A DNA stretch of 64,000 nt, taken from assembly GCF_003751305.1 (NCBI RefSeq), contig NZ_RJKV01000001.1:787586-851585 (forward strand). Direction: 5' to 3'. The DNA comes from Stenotrophomonas rhizophila (GTDB lineage Bacteria; Pseudomonadota; Gammaproteobacteria; Xanthomonadales; Xanthomonadaceae). Within the stretch, counting starts at the first letter, position 1. Every line of letters begins with the position of its first letter. The notes beneath the pieces were generated by a model. It had not been told where the DNA came from. It made no database searches and worked only from the letters and a program-made list of their open reading frames with translations. A program made the translations under genes and the position numbers. Shown here one piece after another: positions 18,087 to 26,306 of the stretch.

Positions 18087-18668
18087 TCAATCGCGCAATT
18101 GCGCGGTGACGAAGTCCCAGTTCACCAGCTTCCAGAACGCCTCCAGGTAGCGCGCGCGCTCGTTCTGGTAGTCGATGTAATACGCGTGTTCCCACACATC
18201 GCAGGCCAGCAACGGGGTGCTCTCCCCGGTCAGCGGTGTGCCCGCGTTGCGCGTCACCTGGATCGCGAGCGCGCCATTGGGGTGCTGCACCAGCCACACC
18301 CAGCCCGAGCCGAACAGGCTCGACGCCGCACGGTCGAATGTTTCGCGCAGGCGTTTGGCATCGCCGAAGTGGCGGGTGACCAGTTCACCCAGCCGGCCCT
18401 GCGGATCGCCGCCGGCGCGCGGGTGCAGGCACTGGAAATAGAACTGGTGGTTCCAGGCCTGCGCGGCCGCGTCGAACAGGCTGCCTTGGCTTTGGCGGAC
18501 GATCTCCTCCAATGGCAGCTCGGCCAGCTCCGTGCCTTCAATACGCGCGTTCACCGTGTCCAGGTAGCCACGGAAGTGCCGCCCGTGGTGCAGGTCCAGC
18601 GTCTCCGCCGACAGGTGGGGCTGGAGGGCGGTGCGGTCGTAGGGAAGGCGAGGCAGTTCGAGGGGCAT
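18087..18668 (-). CDS. sodB: Fe-type superoxide dismutase
   Basis: 193 residues. It dismutates superoxide to O2 and H2O2. All four metal ligands of the Fe/Mn family are in place: H27 (LDLHHGRH), H74 (AWNHQFY), and D157 and H161 (CDVWEHAYY). Q70, in AAAQAWNH, is the active-site glutamine position typical of iron enzymes. The usual second-shell pair around residues 31-32 reads FR instead of HQ. The ATG at 18668 gives the standard MPLELPRLPYD start; the frame is open upstream to 18734, but that part is not family-like. It is divergent from grxD. Confidence 0.93.
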   Translation of the reverse strand: MPLELPRLPYDRTALQPHLSAETLDLHHGRHFRGYLDTVNARIEGTELAELPLEEIVRQSQGSLFDAAAQAWNHQFYFQCLHPRAGGDPQGRLGELVTRHFGDAKRLRETFDRAASSLFGSGWVWLVQHPNGALAIQVTRNAGTPLTGESTPLLACDVWEHAYYIDYQNERARYLEAFWKLVNWDFVTAQLRD

Positions 18669-18797
18669 GGGCACGACAGATTGGGAAGGGAGAGCCCCGA
18701 CAGGGTGCCCACCACCCGAAGGTAGGGCATACAATGGCGGTCAGGGAAGTCTATCCGACCGGTGAGGCCGGGTTGTCCCATTGGAGGGAGAGTCGTT

Positions 18798-19118
18798 GTG
18801 GCGGTGATGCAGCAGATCCAGTCCGAAGTCGAACGTTACCCCCTCGTGTTGTTCATGAAGGGCACGCCGCAATACCCCATGTGCGGCTTTTCCAGCCGTG
18901 CCATCCAGGCATTGATGGCCGCCGGCGCGATCGCGCTGCGCACGGTCAACGTGCTGGAAGAACCCGAGATCCGCGCCAACCTGCCGCGCTTCTCCAACCT
19001 GCCGACCTTCCCCCAGCTGTTCATCCACGGCGAGCTGATCGGCGGCTGCGACATCGTGCTGGAGCTGTTCGAATCCGGCGAGCTCAAGCGCATCGTCGAA
19101 GAGGCGTCCCAGCCGTGA
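18798..19118 (+). CDS. grxD: Monothiol glutaredoxin, Grx4 family
   Basis: 106 residues. The CGFS active site is at 29-32 (YPMCGFSSRA), with WP-type glutathione loop NLPTFPQLF and GGCDIV near the C-terminus. CGFS glutaredoxins bind a bridging [2Fe-2S] cluster with glutathione and pass it to target proteins. GTG at 18798 is chosen because GGAGGGAG lies just upstream; the ATG at 18807 is an alternative. It overlaps the following SDR-like gene by four bases (GTGA) and is divergent from the superoxide dismutase, so both face oxidative stress and iron handling. Confidence 0.92.
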   Translation: MAVMQQIQSEVERYPLVLFMKGTPQYPMCGFSSRAIQALMAAGAIALRTVNVLEEPEIRANLPRFSNLPTFPQLFIHGELIGGCDIVLELFESGELKRIVEEASQP

Positions 19119-19855
19119 GTGCGGTCCCGTCCGTGGTGGTCGGGACCGGATCGCTCGCCGATCGCGTCATTCTCATCGCCGGGGCCGGGGGAGGCTTTGG
19201 TAGTGCCGCCGCTGTCGCCTGCGCGCAGGCCGGGGCAACCGTAGTCCTGCTGGGGCGCAAACCGCGCCGCCTGGACCGGGTCTACGCCGCAGTCGACGCC
19301 GTTGGCCCGGAGCCGCTGCTGTATCCGCTGGATCTGGAAGGGGCCACCCCCGACGACTACGCCACCCTGGCCGAGCGGCTGCACTCCGAGCTCGGCCATC
19401 TGGATGGTGTGCTCTATTGCGCAGCCGATTTCGCCGGGCTGACCCCGTTCGAACTGGCCGACCCGGCCGCCTTCGCCCGGGCGGTACATGTGAACCTGAC
19501 CGCCCCGGCCTGGCTGGCGCAGGCCTGCCTGCCGCTGCTGCGCCAGAGCGACGATGCCGCGCTGGTATTCACCGTGGACGACCCTGCGCGGGTAGGGCAG
19601 GCCTACTGGGGCGGCTACGGCGCAGCCCAGCACGGCCTGCGCGGCCTGATCGCCTCCCTGCACGACGAACTCGGCCGCAGCCCGGTCCGGGTCAGTGGCC
19701 TGCAGCCGGGCCCGATGCGCACCGCGTTGCGCGCCCGTGCCTTTTCGCTGGATGAAGACCGTAGCGCCCGTGACCCGGCCGAGTGCGCCGCCGCGGCGGT
19801 CCTGTTGCTGTCCGCCGCCGGCGCTGCCCACCGCGGTGAGATCCTCGAGGCCTGA
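19115..19855 (+). CDS. SDR-fold (YciK-like) protein lacking catalytic residues
   Basis: 246 residues with a Rossmann fold of the short-chain dehydrogenase family, closest in layout to YciK. The nucleotide loop reads GAGGGFGSA (23-31) in place of the classical TGxxxGIG. N127 of the catalytic tetrad is present, but the YxxxK motif reads Y168-GAA-Q172 and the catalytic Ser position (13 before Tyr) is D155. Lys and Ser are both essential in working SDRs, so this is probably not an oxidoreductase and may be a binding or regulatory relative. Starts with GTG overlapping the grxD stop. Confidence 0.82.
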   Translation: MSAVPSVVVGTGSLADRVILIAGAGGGFGSAAAVACAQAGATVVLLGRKPRRLDRVYAAVDAVGPEPLLYPLDLEGATPDDYATLAERLHSELGHLDGVLYCAADFAGLTPFELADPAAFARAVHVNLTAPAWLAQACLPLLRQSDDAALVFTVDDPARVGQAYWGGYGAAQHGLRGLIASLHDELGRSPVRVSGLQPGPMRTALRARAFSLDEDRSARDPAECAAAAVLLLSAAGAAHRGEILEA

Positions 19856-19928
19856 GGGCGGGAAGGGCGTCACCGTTGGGTGACCGTGCCCAGGGCGACC
19901 GTGCCCAAGACCGTCCCACGGCTGTCAG

Positions 19929-19952
19929 GTAGTGCCGGCCGCTGGCCGGCTC
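19929..19952 (+). repeat. GTAG-type REP palindrome
   Basis: The same 24-base element as at 423-446, with the GTAG head and a GCCGGCC-GCT-GGCCGGC stem-loop. It lies 74 bases after the stop of the SDR-like gene and may end that transcript. Confidence 0.75.
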
Positions 19953-20256
19953 CCCAGTGAACCTTGAAAAACCCCGGCGGGGACCCTCCCGAAACCGCTG
20001 GCGGCGCCAGATGGCCCGCATTCACCCGGTCACAATCAAATGTGAAGATAACGTCACGATCCCGTTGTGATGGCGTGTGTTTTGTCGCCAAACCGTCACA
20101 ATCCGAGGTTACCGTGTTAATCTAGTGTTAACCGTTGCGGCTGAAACCAGCTCGCGGCTAGGGAACCCAGATAAAAGTCCAGTCAGCCGCCAGCAAGGCT
20201 GCTTGGGCGCGTTTTTTTCTCCGCCATCGCCAATCTCGCATCGAGGCTACTCCCCA
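19953..20256 (+). promoter_or_regulatory. Upstream region of the Oar-like receptor gene
   Basis: About 300 bases without a gene. The stretch from about 20035 to 20140 is relatively AT-rich and holds several short GTCAC/GTGAT half-sites and two GTTAA repeats, so the promoter is probably here, but no -35/-10 pair stands out. The stretch 20180-20250 contains a GC-rich segment followed by a run of seven T, resembling an intrinsic terminator or leader structure just before the ribosome site CGAGG at about 20241-20245. Confidence 0.35.
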
Positions 20257-23200
20257 ATGACCCACTCCCGTTGTCTCCGGATGTCCAAGCTGACGCTTGG
20301 TCTCGTGGCTGCACTTGCCGCCGCTCCCGCCTTCGCCCAGAGCACCTCTGCCGGTGTCGGCGGTCAGGTCACGTCCGCCTCAGGCTCGCCTGTTGCCGGT
20401 GCCGAAGTCACCATCACGCACACCGAGTCGGGCACGGTCAGCCGTGCGACCACCGATGCGGCGGGTCGTTACAACGCGCGCGGCCTGCGCGTGGGTGGTC
20501 CGTACACCATCACCATCAACAAGTCCGGTGAAGGCACCAAGACGGAAGAGGGTGTGTACCTGGGCGTCAACCAGACCGGTACCGTCAATGCGGCACTGAC
20601 CGGTGACCTGGCGGCGACCAACCTGGAGGCGGTGCAGGTTGTTGCCGTCGCCGGCGGCTCGGAAGTGTTCAGCACCACCAAGATGGGCTCGGGCACCAAC
20701 ATCAGCCAGCAGCAGATCGAGATTGCGCCGTCCATCGGCGGCAACATCCAGGATCTGATGCGTCTGGATCCGCGCGTGACCTTCATCGATCGCGCCTCCG
20801 GCTCGATCTCGGCCGGTGGCCAGAATCCGCGCTACAACTCGATCAGCATCGACGGCGTGTCCGCCAGCGATACGTTCGGCCTGGAAGGCAACAACATGCC
20901 GACCCGCCGCCAGCCGGTCGCCATGGAAGCCATCGAAGCGCTGGACATCAACCTGTCCAACTACGACGTCAGCATCGCTGCTGCCGCCGGTGCCACCGTC
21001 AACGCGGTGACCAAGTCCGGTACCAATGAATTCCACGGTTCGGTCTACGGCACCTACCGTGACGGCGACTGGTTCGGCGACAACCCGGAAGGCCAGCCGT
21101 TCAACGGCTTCACCAAGGAAGAAACCTACGGCATGACCGTGGGCGGTCCGATCATCAAGGACAAGCTGTTCTTCTTCGCGAACTACGAAAAGTTCAAGCA
21201 GGCCGCCCCGGGCGCCGACCTGGCGACCACCCCGCTGGGCAAGGCCAACGGCCAGTTCAACCTGGCGGACGTGACCCGCGCCCAGCAGATCGCGCAGGGC
21301 TACGGCATCGAAGCCGGTGGCCTGGAAAGCAACGGCGACACCTCGATGGAAGAGTACGCGCTGAAGCTGGACTGGAACATCAGCGACAACCAGCGTGCCA
21401 GCATCCGCTACAGCAAGATCGACCAGAGCAAGCTGCGCATCAACGGCATGACCACCAGTGCCGCATCGCTGAGCTCGTACTGGTACCAGCACGACAAGAC
21501 CAACGAAAGCTACGTCGCCCAGCTGTTCAGCGACTGGTCGGACAACTTCTCCACCGAACTGAAGGCGTCGTACCGCGAGTACTCGGCCATCCGTAACGTG
21601 AGCACCAATGCCCCGAGCGTGCGCATCTTCTTCGGTGGCAACGTGGGCGCGCCGTCCGGCGACTCGCTGTACCTGGGTACCGAAGCCAACTCGCAGAACA
21701 ACGTTCTGCAGACCAAGGCGTGGAACTACTACGCCGCCGGCACCTGGACCCTGGGTGACCACGACGTCAAGTTCGGTGCGTCGTACGATACCAACGATAT
21801 CTACAACTTCTTCGGCGCCAACTCGTTTGGCACCTACACCTTCTACGGCCTGGACAATTTCGCCGCCGGCCGCTGGAGCAGCTACAACTACGCCCCGGAG
21901 CGTACGCCGGGCTCGATCCCCGCTGATTACAAGTACAGCAACCTGGCCCTGTTCGTGCAGGACACCTGGTATGTGAACAACAACCTGACCCTGACGCTGG
22001 GCCTGCGTGCCGACCGTCCGGACACCACCCCGGCGCCGGCTTACAACGCACCTGCCTCGAACGTCTTTGGCTATAACAACAGCAAGGTGCTCGACAGCAA
22101 GTTCCTGATCCAGCCGCGCTTTGGCTTCAACTACACCTTCGATACCGACCGCCCGACCCAGCTGCGTGGTGGCGTGGGCCTGTTCCAGGGTGACTCGCCG
22201 CAGGTGTGGCTGAGCAACAGCTACTCGGCGACCGGTTTCAACACCAACGTCTACAGCCTGAACAGCGCCGCTTACAACAATGCGCTGGCGTTCAACCCGA
22301 ACAAGGACACCCAGCCGGTCCCGACCGCGCCGGGCTCGGCGGTCCAGAACGTCAACTTCGTCGGCAACGACTTCAAGCTGCCGTCGATCTACAAGGCCAA
22401 CCTGGCCCTGGACCATGAAACCCCGTGGTACGGCATCGTGGCCTCGGCCGAGCTGCTGGTCACCAAGGTCAAGGATGGCCTGTACTACCAGAACCTCAAC
22501 CTGGGCCCGATCCAGTACCAGGGTCCGGACGGTCGCGATATCTTCTACAGCGCCTCGAAGGTCGGCGCCTGGACCGACAACGACAGCCGCGTCCTCCGCA
22601 ACCGTGCTTACAACAACGTCTACCTGATCGACAACACCGACAAGGGCCGCACCTCGCAGTTCACCGCGTCGCTGTCCAAGCCGTGGAGTGATGCCAGCGA
22701 CTGGTCCTGGAACATCGGCTACACCTATACCGATGCCACCGAAGTCGGCTCGCTGACCAGCTCCACCGCCAGCTCGGGTTGGGGTTACCAGTACGCCTTC
22801 GACGCCAACACCCCGGTCGAGAACACCTCGCGCTACCAGATCCGCGACCGCGTGTCGGGCTCGCTGAACTGGAAGCACAAGTTCTTCGGTGACTACGAAA
22901 CCAAGCTCGGTCTGGTGTACGAAGGCCGCAGCGGCCGTCCGTACAGCTATGTCTACGTCAACGACGCCAACGGCGACAACCGCAGCGCCAACGACCTGTT
23001 CTACGTGCCGAAGGGCCCGGGCGATGTGCTGTTCGGCACGCTCTCCGCCACCGGTGGGTTCACCGCCGATGCGGCCATGGAGAAGAGCTTCTTCGATTGG
23101 CTGGCTGCCAACCCGGAACTGGCCAAGTACGCTGGCAGCACGCCGGGTGCCAATGAGTTCCGCACTGGCTGGATCAACACCTTCGACATTCGTATCAGCC

Positions 23201-23475
23201 AGCAGCTGCCGGGCTTCATGAAGGGGCACAAGTCGGAAATCTGGCTGGACGTGCAGAACGTCGGCAACATGCTGAACAAGAAGTGGGGCAACATCTACGA
23301 CTACGGCTTCTTCGCCGACGCTCGTGTGGCCACCCTGCAGGGCATGTACCAGGGCAAGTACGTGTACAACTACCGCAACGCCGATGCCCCGACCGTTGCC
23401 AACGCGGACGCCGACGGCTTCGACGTCGGTGTGTCGCAGTGGTCGCTGCAGCTGGGCTTCCGTTACCAGTTCTGA
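20257..23475 (+). CDS. Oar-like TonB-dependent receptor
   Basis: 1072 residues. A signal peptide ends APAFAQ. Residues of about 32-115 form a carboxypeptidase-D regulatory-like (Ig-type) domain (SPVAGAEVTITHTESGTV... TDAAGRYNARGL). A plug domain (QIEIAPSIGGNIQDLMRLDPRV...) and a large outer-membrane beta-barrel rich in Tyr/Asn/Trp follow, with the C-terminal aromatic WSLQLGFRYQF signal for BAM insertion. This is the architecture of Oar proteins, which have been tied to adhesion, development, or uptake of peptides and carbohydrates. The ligand cannot be told. A second in-frame Met at 20281 is also possible. It stands alone, with a strong hairpin after the stop. Confidence 0.88.
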   Translation: MTHSRCLRMSKLTLGLVAALAAAPAFAQSTSAGVGGQVTSASGSPVAGAEVTITHTESGTVSRATTDAAGRYNARGLRVGGPYTITINKSGEGTKTEEGVYLGVNQTGTVNAALTGDLAATNLEAVQVVAVAGGSEVFSTTKMGSGTNISQQQIEIAPSIGGNIQDLMRLDPRVTFIDRASGSISAGGQNPRYNSISIDGVSASDTFGLEGNNMPTRRQPVAMEAIEALDINLSNYDVSIAAAAGATVNAVTKSGTNEFHGSVYGTYRDGDWFGDNPEGQPFNGFTKEETYGMTVGGPIIKDKLFFFANYEKFKQAAPGADLATTPLGKANGQFNLADVTRAQQIAQGYGIEAGGLESNGDTSMEEYALKLDWNISDNQRASIRYSKIDQSKLRINGMTTSAASLSSYWYQHDKTNESYVAQLFSDWSDNFSTELKASYREYSAIRNVSTNAPSVRIFFGGNVGAPSGDSLYLGTEANSQNNVLQTKAWNYYAAGTWTLGDHDVKFGASYDTNDIYNFFGANSFGTYTFYGLDNFAAGRWSSYNYAPERTPGSIPADYKYSNLALFVQDTWYVNNNLTLTLGLRADRPDTTPAPAYNAPASNVFGYNNSKVLDSKFLIQPRFGFNYTFDTDRPTQLRGGVGLFQGDSPQVWLSNSYSATGFNTNVYSLNSAAYNNALAFNPNKDTQPVPTAPGSAVQNVNFVGNDFKLPSIYKANLALDHETPWYGIVASAELLVTKVKDGLYYQNLNLGPIQYQGPDGRDIFYSASKVGAWTDNDSRVLRNRAYNNVYLIDNTDKGRTSQFTASLSKPWSDASDWSWNIGYTYTDATEVGSLTSSTASSGWGYQYAFDANTPVENTSRYQIRDRVSGSLNWKHKFFGDYETKLGLVYEGRSGRPYSYVYVNDANGDNRSANDLFYVPKGPGDVLFGTLSATGGFTADAAMEKSFFDWLAANPELAKYAGSTPGANEFRTGWINTFDIRISQQLPGFMKGHKSEIWLDVQNVGNMLNKKWGNIYDYGFFADARVATLQGMYQGKYVYNYRNADAPTVANADADGFDVGVSQWSLQLGFRYQF

Positions 23476-23506
23476 TGAACTGAGGTAACGACCTGCGTTA
23501 CACCCG

Positions 23507-23532
23507 GAACGGCCAGGGCAACCTGGCCGTTC
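23507..23532 (+). terminator. Hairpin after the Oar-like gene
   Basis: A perfect 11-bp stem GAACGGCCAGG / CCTGGCCGTTC with a GCAA tetraloop (23518-23521) lies 31 bases after the stop. It lacks a clean T-run (TGCTGT follows), so it may protect the 3' end as well as terminate. Confidence 0.6.
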
Positions 23533-23676
23533 TGCTGTCCGGGAGACGGCGGCGCCAGCGCGGGACCTGTCACCCGGTGCTTGCTCGACCCGGGCAATAC
23601 GCCTATGATCAGCCGGTTGCGCGATGAACATGCAACTGCGGCAGCCCCAGCGTGGCGCCGGGGGCACCACATATCC

Positions 23677-23710
23677 AAACGGTCGGGTTTCCCGGCCGTT
23701 TTGCTTTTTA
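23677..23710 (+). terminator. Strong intrinsic terminator 45 bases before ppnN
   Basis: An 11-bp stem AAACGGTCGGG / CCCGGCCGTTT (one G-T pair) has a 3-base TTT loop. It is followed by TGCTTTTTA. This is a textbook Rho-independent shape. It is far from the Oar gene (200 bases) but close to the start of ppnN, so it could be a second stop for receptor transcripts or an attenuator in the ppnN leader. Confidence 0.6.
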
Positions 23711-23754
23711 AGGGGGCAGCGGTACAGTCGGTAACCTTGAGGAAAGCGAACAAG

Positions 23755-25149
23755 ATGGACATGACGATCAACGAAAAACCGGCGCGGACGCTGCCGGTGC
23801 AGGACGCGCGGATCTACCCGCGCGGTGGACTGGATGTGTTGTCGCGCGCGGAAGTGGCGCGCCTGCGCGATGCCTCCGGTGGTGGCATGCACGAGCTGCT
23901 GCGCCGTTGCGCGCTGGCCGTGCTGACCAGTGGCAGCGCCTCGGACGATCCGCGCGCCGCGCGCGATCTGTATCCGGATTTCGATATCCAGGTGGCCCAG
24001 CAGGACCGCGGTGTCCGCATCGACCTGGTCAACGCCCCGGCGATGGCCTTCGTGGATGGCGAGATCATCCGCGGCGTGGCCGAGCTGCTGTTCGCCGTGG
24101 TCCGCGACCTGGCCTACATGGCCATCGAGATGGGCCCGGCGTACGCGGCGGAGCTGGAGTCGTCCGAGGGCATCACCAACGCGGTGTTCGGGCTGCTGCG
24201 CAACGCGCGCATCCTCAACCCGGGCGACCCGAACCTGGTCGTCTGCTGGGGCGGCCACTCGATCGGCCGCGATGAGTATCTGTACACCAAGCAGGTCGGC
24301 TACGAGCTGGGCCTGCGCGGGCTGGACATCTGCACCGGCTGCGGCCCGGGCGCGATGAAGGGCCCGATGAAGGGCGCCACCATCGCCCATGCCAAGCAGC
24401 GCAAGACGACCACGCGCTACATCGGCCTGACCGAGCCGGGCATCATCGCCGCCGAGTCGCCGAACCCGATCGTGAACCACCTGGTGATCATGCCGGACAT
24501 CGAGAAGCGTCTCGAAGCGTTCGTGCGTATCGGCCACGGGATCATTGTGTTCGCCGGCGGCGTCGGCACCGCCGAGGAGATCCTGTATCTGCTGGGCATC
24601 CTGCTGCGCGAGGAGAACAAGGACCTGCCGTTCCCGCTGATCCTGACCGGCCCGACCGTGGCCGCGCCGTACTTCGAGCAGATCGACCGTTTCATCCGGC
24701 TCACGCTGGGTGAAGAGGTGGCCAGCCGCTACGAGATCATCATCGGCGACCCGGTCAACGTCGCCCGCAAGATGGCCCAGGGCATCAAGCGCGTGCGCGA
24801 GCACCGCCTGGCGCAGAAGGACTCGTTCTTCTTCAACTGGTCCATCGAGATTCCGTGGGAGTACCAGCAGCCGTTCGTGCCGACCCACGAGGCGATGGCC
24901 TCGTTGGATCTGCACCACGGCCGTCCGCCGCATGCCCTGGCCGCCGACCTGCGTCGCGCGTTCTCCGGCATCGTGGCCGGCAACGTGAAGGAAGACGGCA
25001 TGCGCCGCATCGAGCAGTTCGGTCCGTTCGAGATCCATGGCGATGCGGACATGATGCAGGCCTTGGACGAGCTGCTGCGCGCCTTCGTCGAGCAGCGCCG
25101 CATGAAGATCTCGGGCGAGTACCAGCCCTGCTACAAGGTCATGGCCTGA
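23755..25149 (+). CDS. ppnN: Pyrimidine/purine nucleotide 5'-monophosphate nucleosidase (YgdH/PpnN)
   Basis: 464 residues. PpnN hydrolyses the N-glycosidic bond of nucleoside monophosphates to base and ribose 5-phosphate, and binds (p)ppGpp in E. coli. An N-terminal and a C-terminal PpnN-specific domain flank a LOG-type (lysine-decarboxylase-like) Rossmann core with GPGAMKGPMKG and GGVGTAEEIL, the PGGxGT-like catalytic motifs. The full length matches PpnN rather than the short LOG enzymes. The ATG at 23755 follows GAGGAAAG. It is cytoplasmic and likely its own transcription unit. Confidence 0.92.
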   Translation: MDMTINEKPARTLPVQDARIYPRGGLDVLSRAEVARLRDASGGGMHELLRRCALAVLTSGSASDDPRAARDLYPDFDIQVAQQDRGVRIDLVNAPAMAFVDGEIIRGVAELLFAVVRDLAYMAIEMGPAYAAELESSEGITNAVFGLLRNARILNPGDPNLVVCWGGHSIGRDEYLYTKQVGYELGLRGLDICTGCGPGAMKGPMKGATIAHAKQRKTTTRYIGLTEPGIIAAESPNPIVNHLVIMPDIEKRLEAFVRIGHGIIVFAGGVGTAEEILYLLGILLREENKDLPFPLILTGPTVAAPYFEQIDRFIRLTLGEEVASRYEIIIGDPVNVARKMAQGIKRVREHRLAQKDSFFFNWSIEIPWEYQQPFVPTHEAMASLDLHHGRPPHALAADLRRAFSGIVAGNVKEDGMRRIEQFGPFEIHGDADMMQALDELLRAFVEQRRMKISGEYQPCYKVMA

Positions 25150-25311
25150 GGCTCTGACCGGGCCGGCGGCGGGCAGGGGGCCTGCCGCCGGCCGTGTTCT
25201 GTGTCAACGGATTGACGCCTGTCGCCTCCGGGCGACCGTTCGTCCTGCCGCCGCTTGCTGACCGGCGGCGGGGCGTTCATCGTCTGTGTCATCAACGCTG
25301 GGGAGCGTTTC

Positions 25312-25827
25312 ATGTCTTTGCGCCGGTCCAACGGCTTCACGCTGATCGAGCTCATGGTGACCATGGCGGTTCTTGCCGTGCTGGTCGCGGTGGGGTTCCC
25401 GAATTTCCTGAGCGTGATCCGTTCCAACCGGGTGGTTGCGGCGAACAATGAAGCGCTGGGCCTGCTGTCGCTCGCGCGCAGCGAGGCCATCCGCAACAAC
25501 AGGGGCGGCGGCGTCTGTGGCAGCGCCACCGGCAGCAGCTGCGACGGTGACTGGAACAGCGGCATCCTGGCCTTCGCCGACCCGGATGGCAGCGGCACCC
25601 TGGAGACCGGCGAAACCGTGCTGCGCTACAGCCAGGGCCACCCCAGGCTCATCGTCGATGGGCCGGAAAACACGGCCATCAGCTTCGATGGCCGCGGGCG
25701 CCGCCAGGCCGGCGCCGATCAGACGCTGACGCTGCGCCCGGATGAGTGTGGCAGCCAGCCGATGCAGCGCACCGTGACCATCAATTCCTCCGGCCAGGCA
25801 CGCAGTGCCCAGGGAGCGTGCCAATGA
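25312..25827 (+). CDS. fimT: Type IV pilus minor pilin, GspH/FimT family
   Basis: 171 residues. The class III leader is short (MSLRRSNG), with prepilin peptidase cleavage at G8/F9 and the invariant Glu at position +5 (FTLIELMV). A GspH-type C-terminal domain follows, containing paired cysteines (VCGSATGSSCDG) and a GDWNSGILAFADPDGSG segment. FimT/FimU proteins prime pilus assembly as minor pilins; FimT-type proteins also bind DNA in natural transformation in related bacteria. First gene of the fimT-pilV-pilW-pilX-pilY1-pilE cluster; the stop overlaps pilV. Confidence 0.85.
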   Translation: MSLRRSNGFTLIELMVTMAVLAVLVAVGFPNFLSVIRSNRVVAANNEALGLLSLARSEAIRNNRGGGVCGSATGSSCDGDWNSGILAFADPDGSGTLETGETVLRYSQGHPRLIVDGPENTAISFDGRGRRQAGADQTLTLRPDECGSQPMQRTVTINSSGQARSAQGACQ

Positions 25828-26306
25828 ACCGCAAGCGCCAACGTCGCCTGCGCGCAGTGCCGGGCGGTTTCACCCTGATCGAAGTGCTGGTCGCCATTGT
25901 CGTGCTCGCCTTCGGCCTGCTCGGCTTCGCGCTGCTGCAGACCATGAGCGTGCGCTTCACGCAGAGCGCCAATTACCGCACCCAGGCGACCAACCTGGCG
26001 TATGACCTGATCGATCAGATGCGCGCCAACCGGTTCCAGGCCGCCTGGTACAGCACGGCATCGTTCTCGGCCGGCTCGGTGGCCGTGACCGGGCCCTGCG
26101 GGCGCCCGACCGGCGATGCGGTCACCATCGAGCAGAACGTCGCGCGCTGGCAGTGCCAGGTGGCCAAGGCCTTGGGCGAAACCGCCAGCGCGGACGTCGA
26201 CTACAACGGTGGCAGCGTCACCGTCTCGATCGCCTGGGGCGACCAGCGCTGGGACAAGGACAACCCCGATGACAAGACCACTTTCACCGTGACGTCGCAG
26301 CTATGA
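25824..26306 (+). CDS. pilV: Type IV pilus modification protein PilV
   Basis: 160 residues. Prepilin leader MNRKRQRRLRAVPGG with cleavage before FTLIEVLVAIVVLAFGLLG; Glu +5 is present. The N-terminal region continues QTMSVRFTQSANYRTQATNLAYDLIDQMRANR, which is the PilV family signature. PilV belongs to the minor-pilin complex that primes pilus assembly and presents PilY1 at the tip. ATGA overlaps on both sides with fimT and pilW show a tight operon. Confidence 0.9.
   Translation: MNRKRQRRLRAVPGGFTLIEVLVAIVVLAFGLLGFALLQTMSVRFTQSANYRTQATNLAYDLIDQMRANRFQAAWYSTASFSAGSVAVTGPCGRPTGDAVTIEQNVARWQCQVAKALGETASADVDYNGGSVTVSIAWGDQRWDKDNPDDKTTFTVTSQL

Noticed and set aside
20380..25038. A very long open frame of about 1550 codons on the minus strand across the Oar-like and ppnN genes
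   Set aside because: It is antisense to two clear genes with family motifs; long antisense frames are common in GC-rich DNA with strong third-position bias. The translation shows no recognisable domains.
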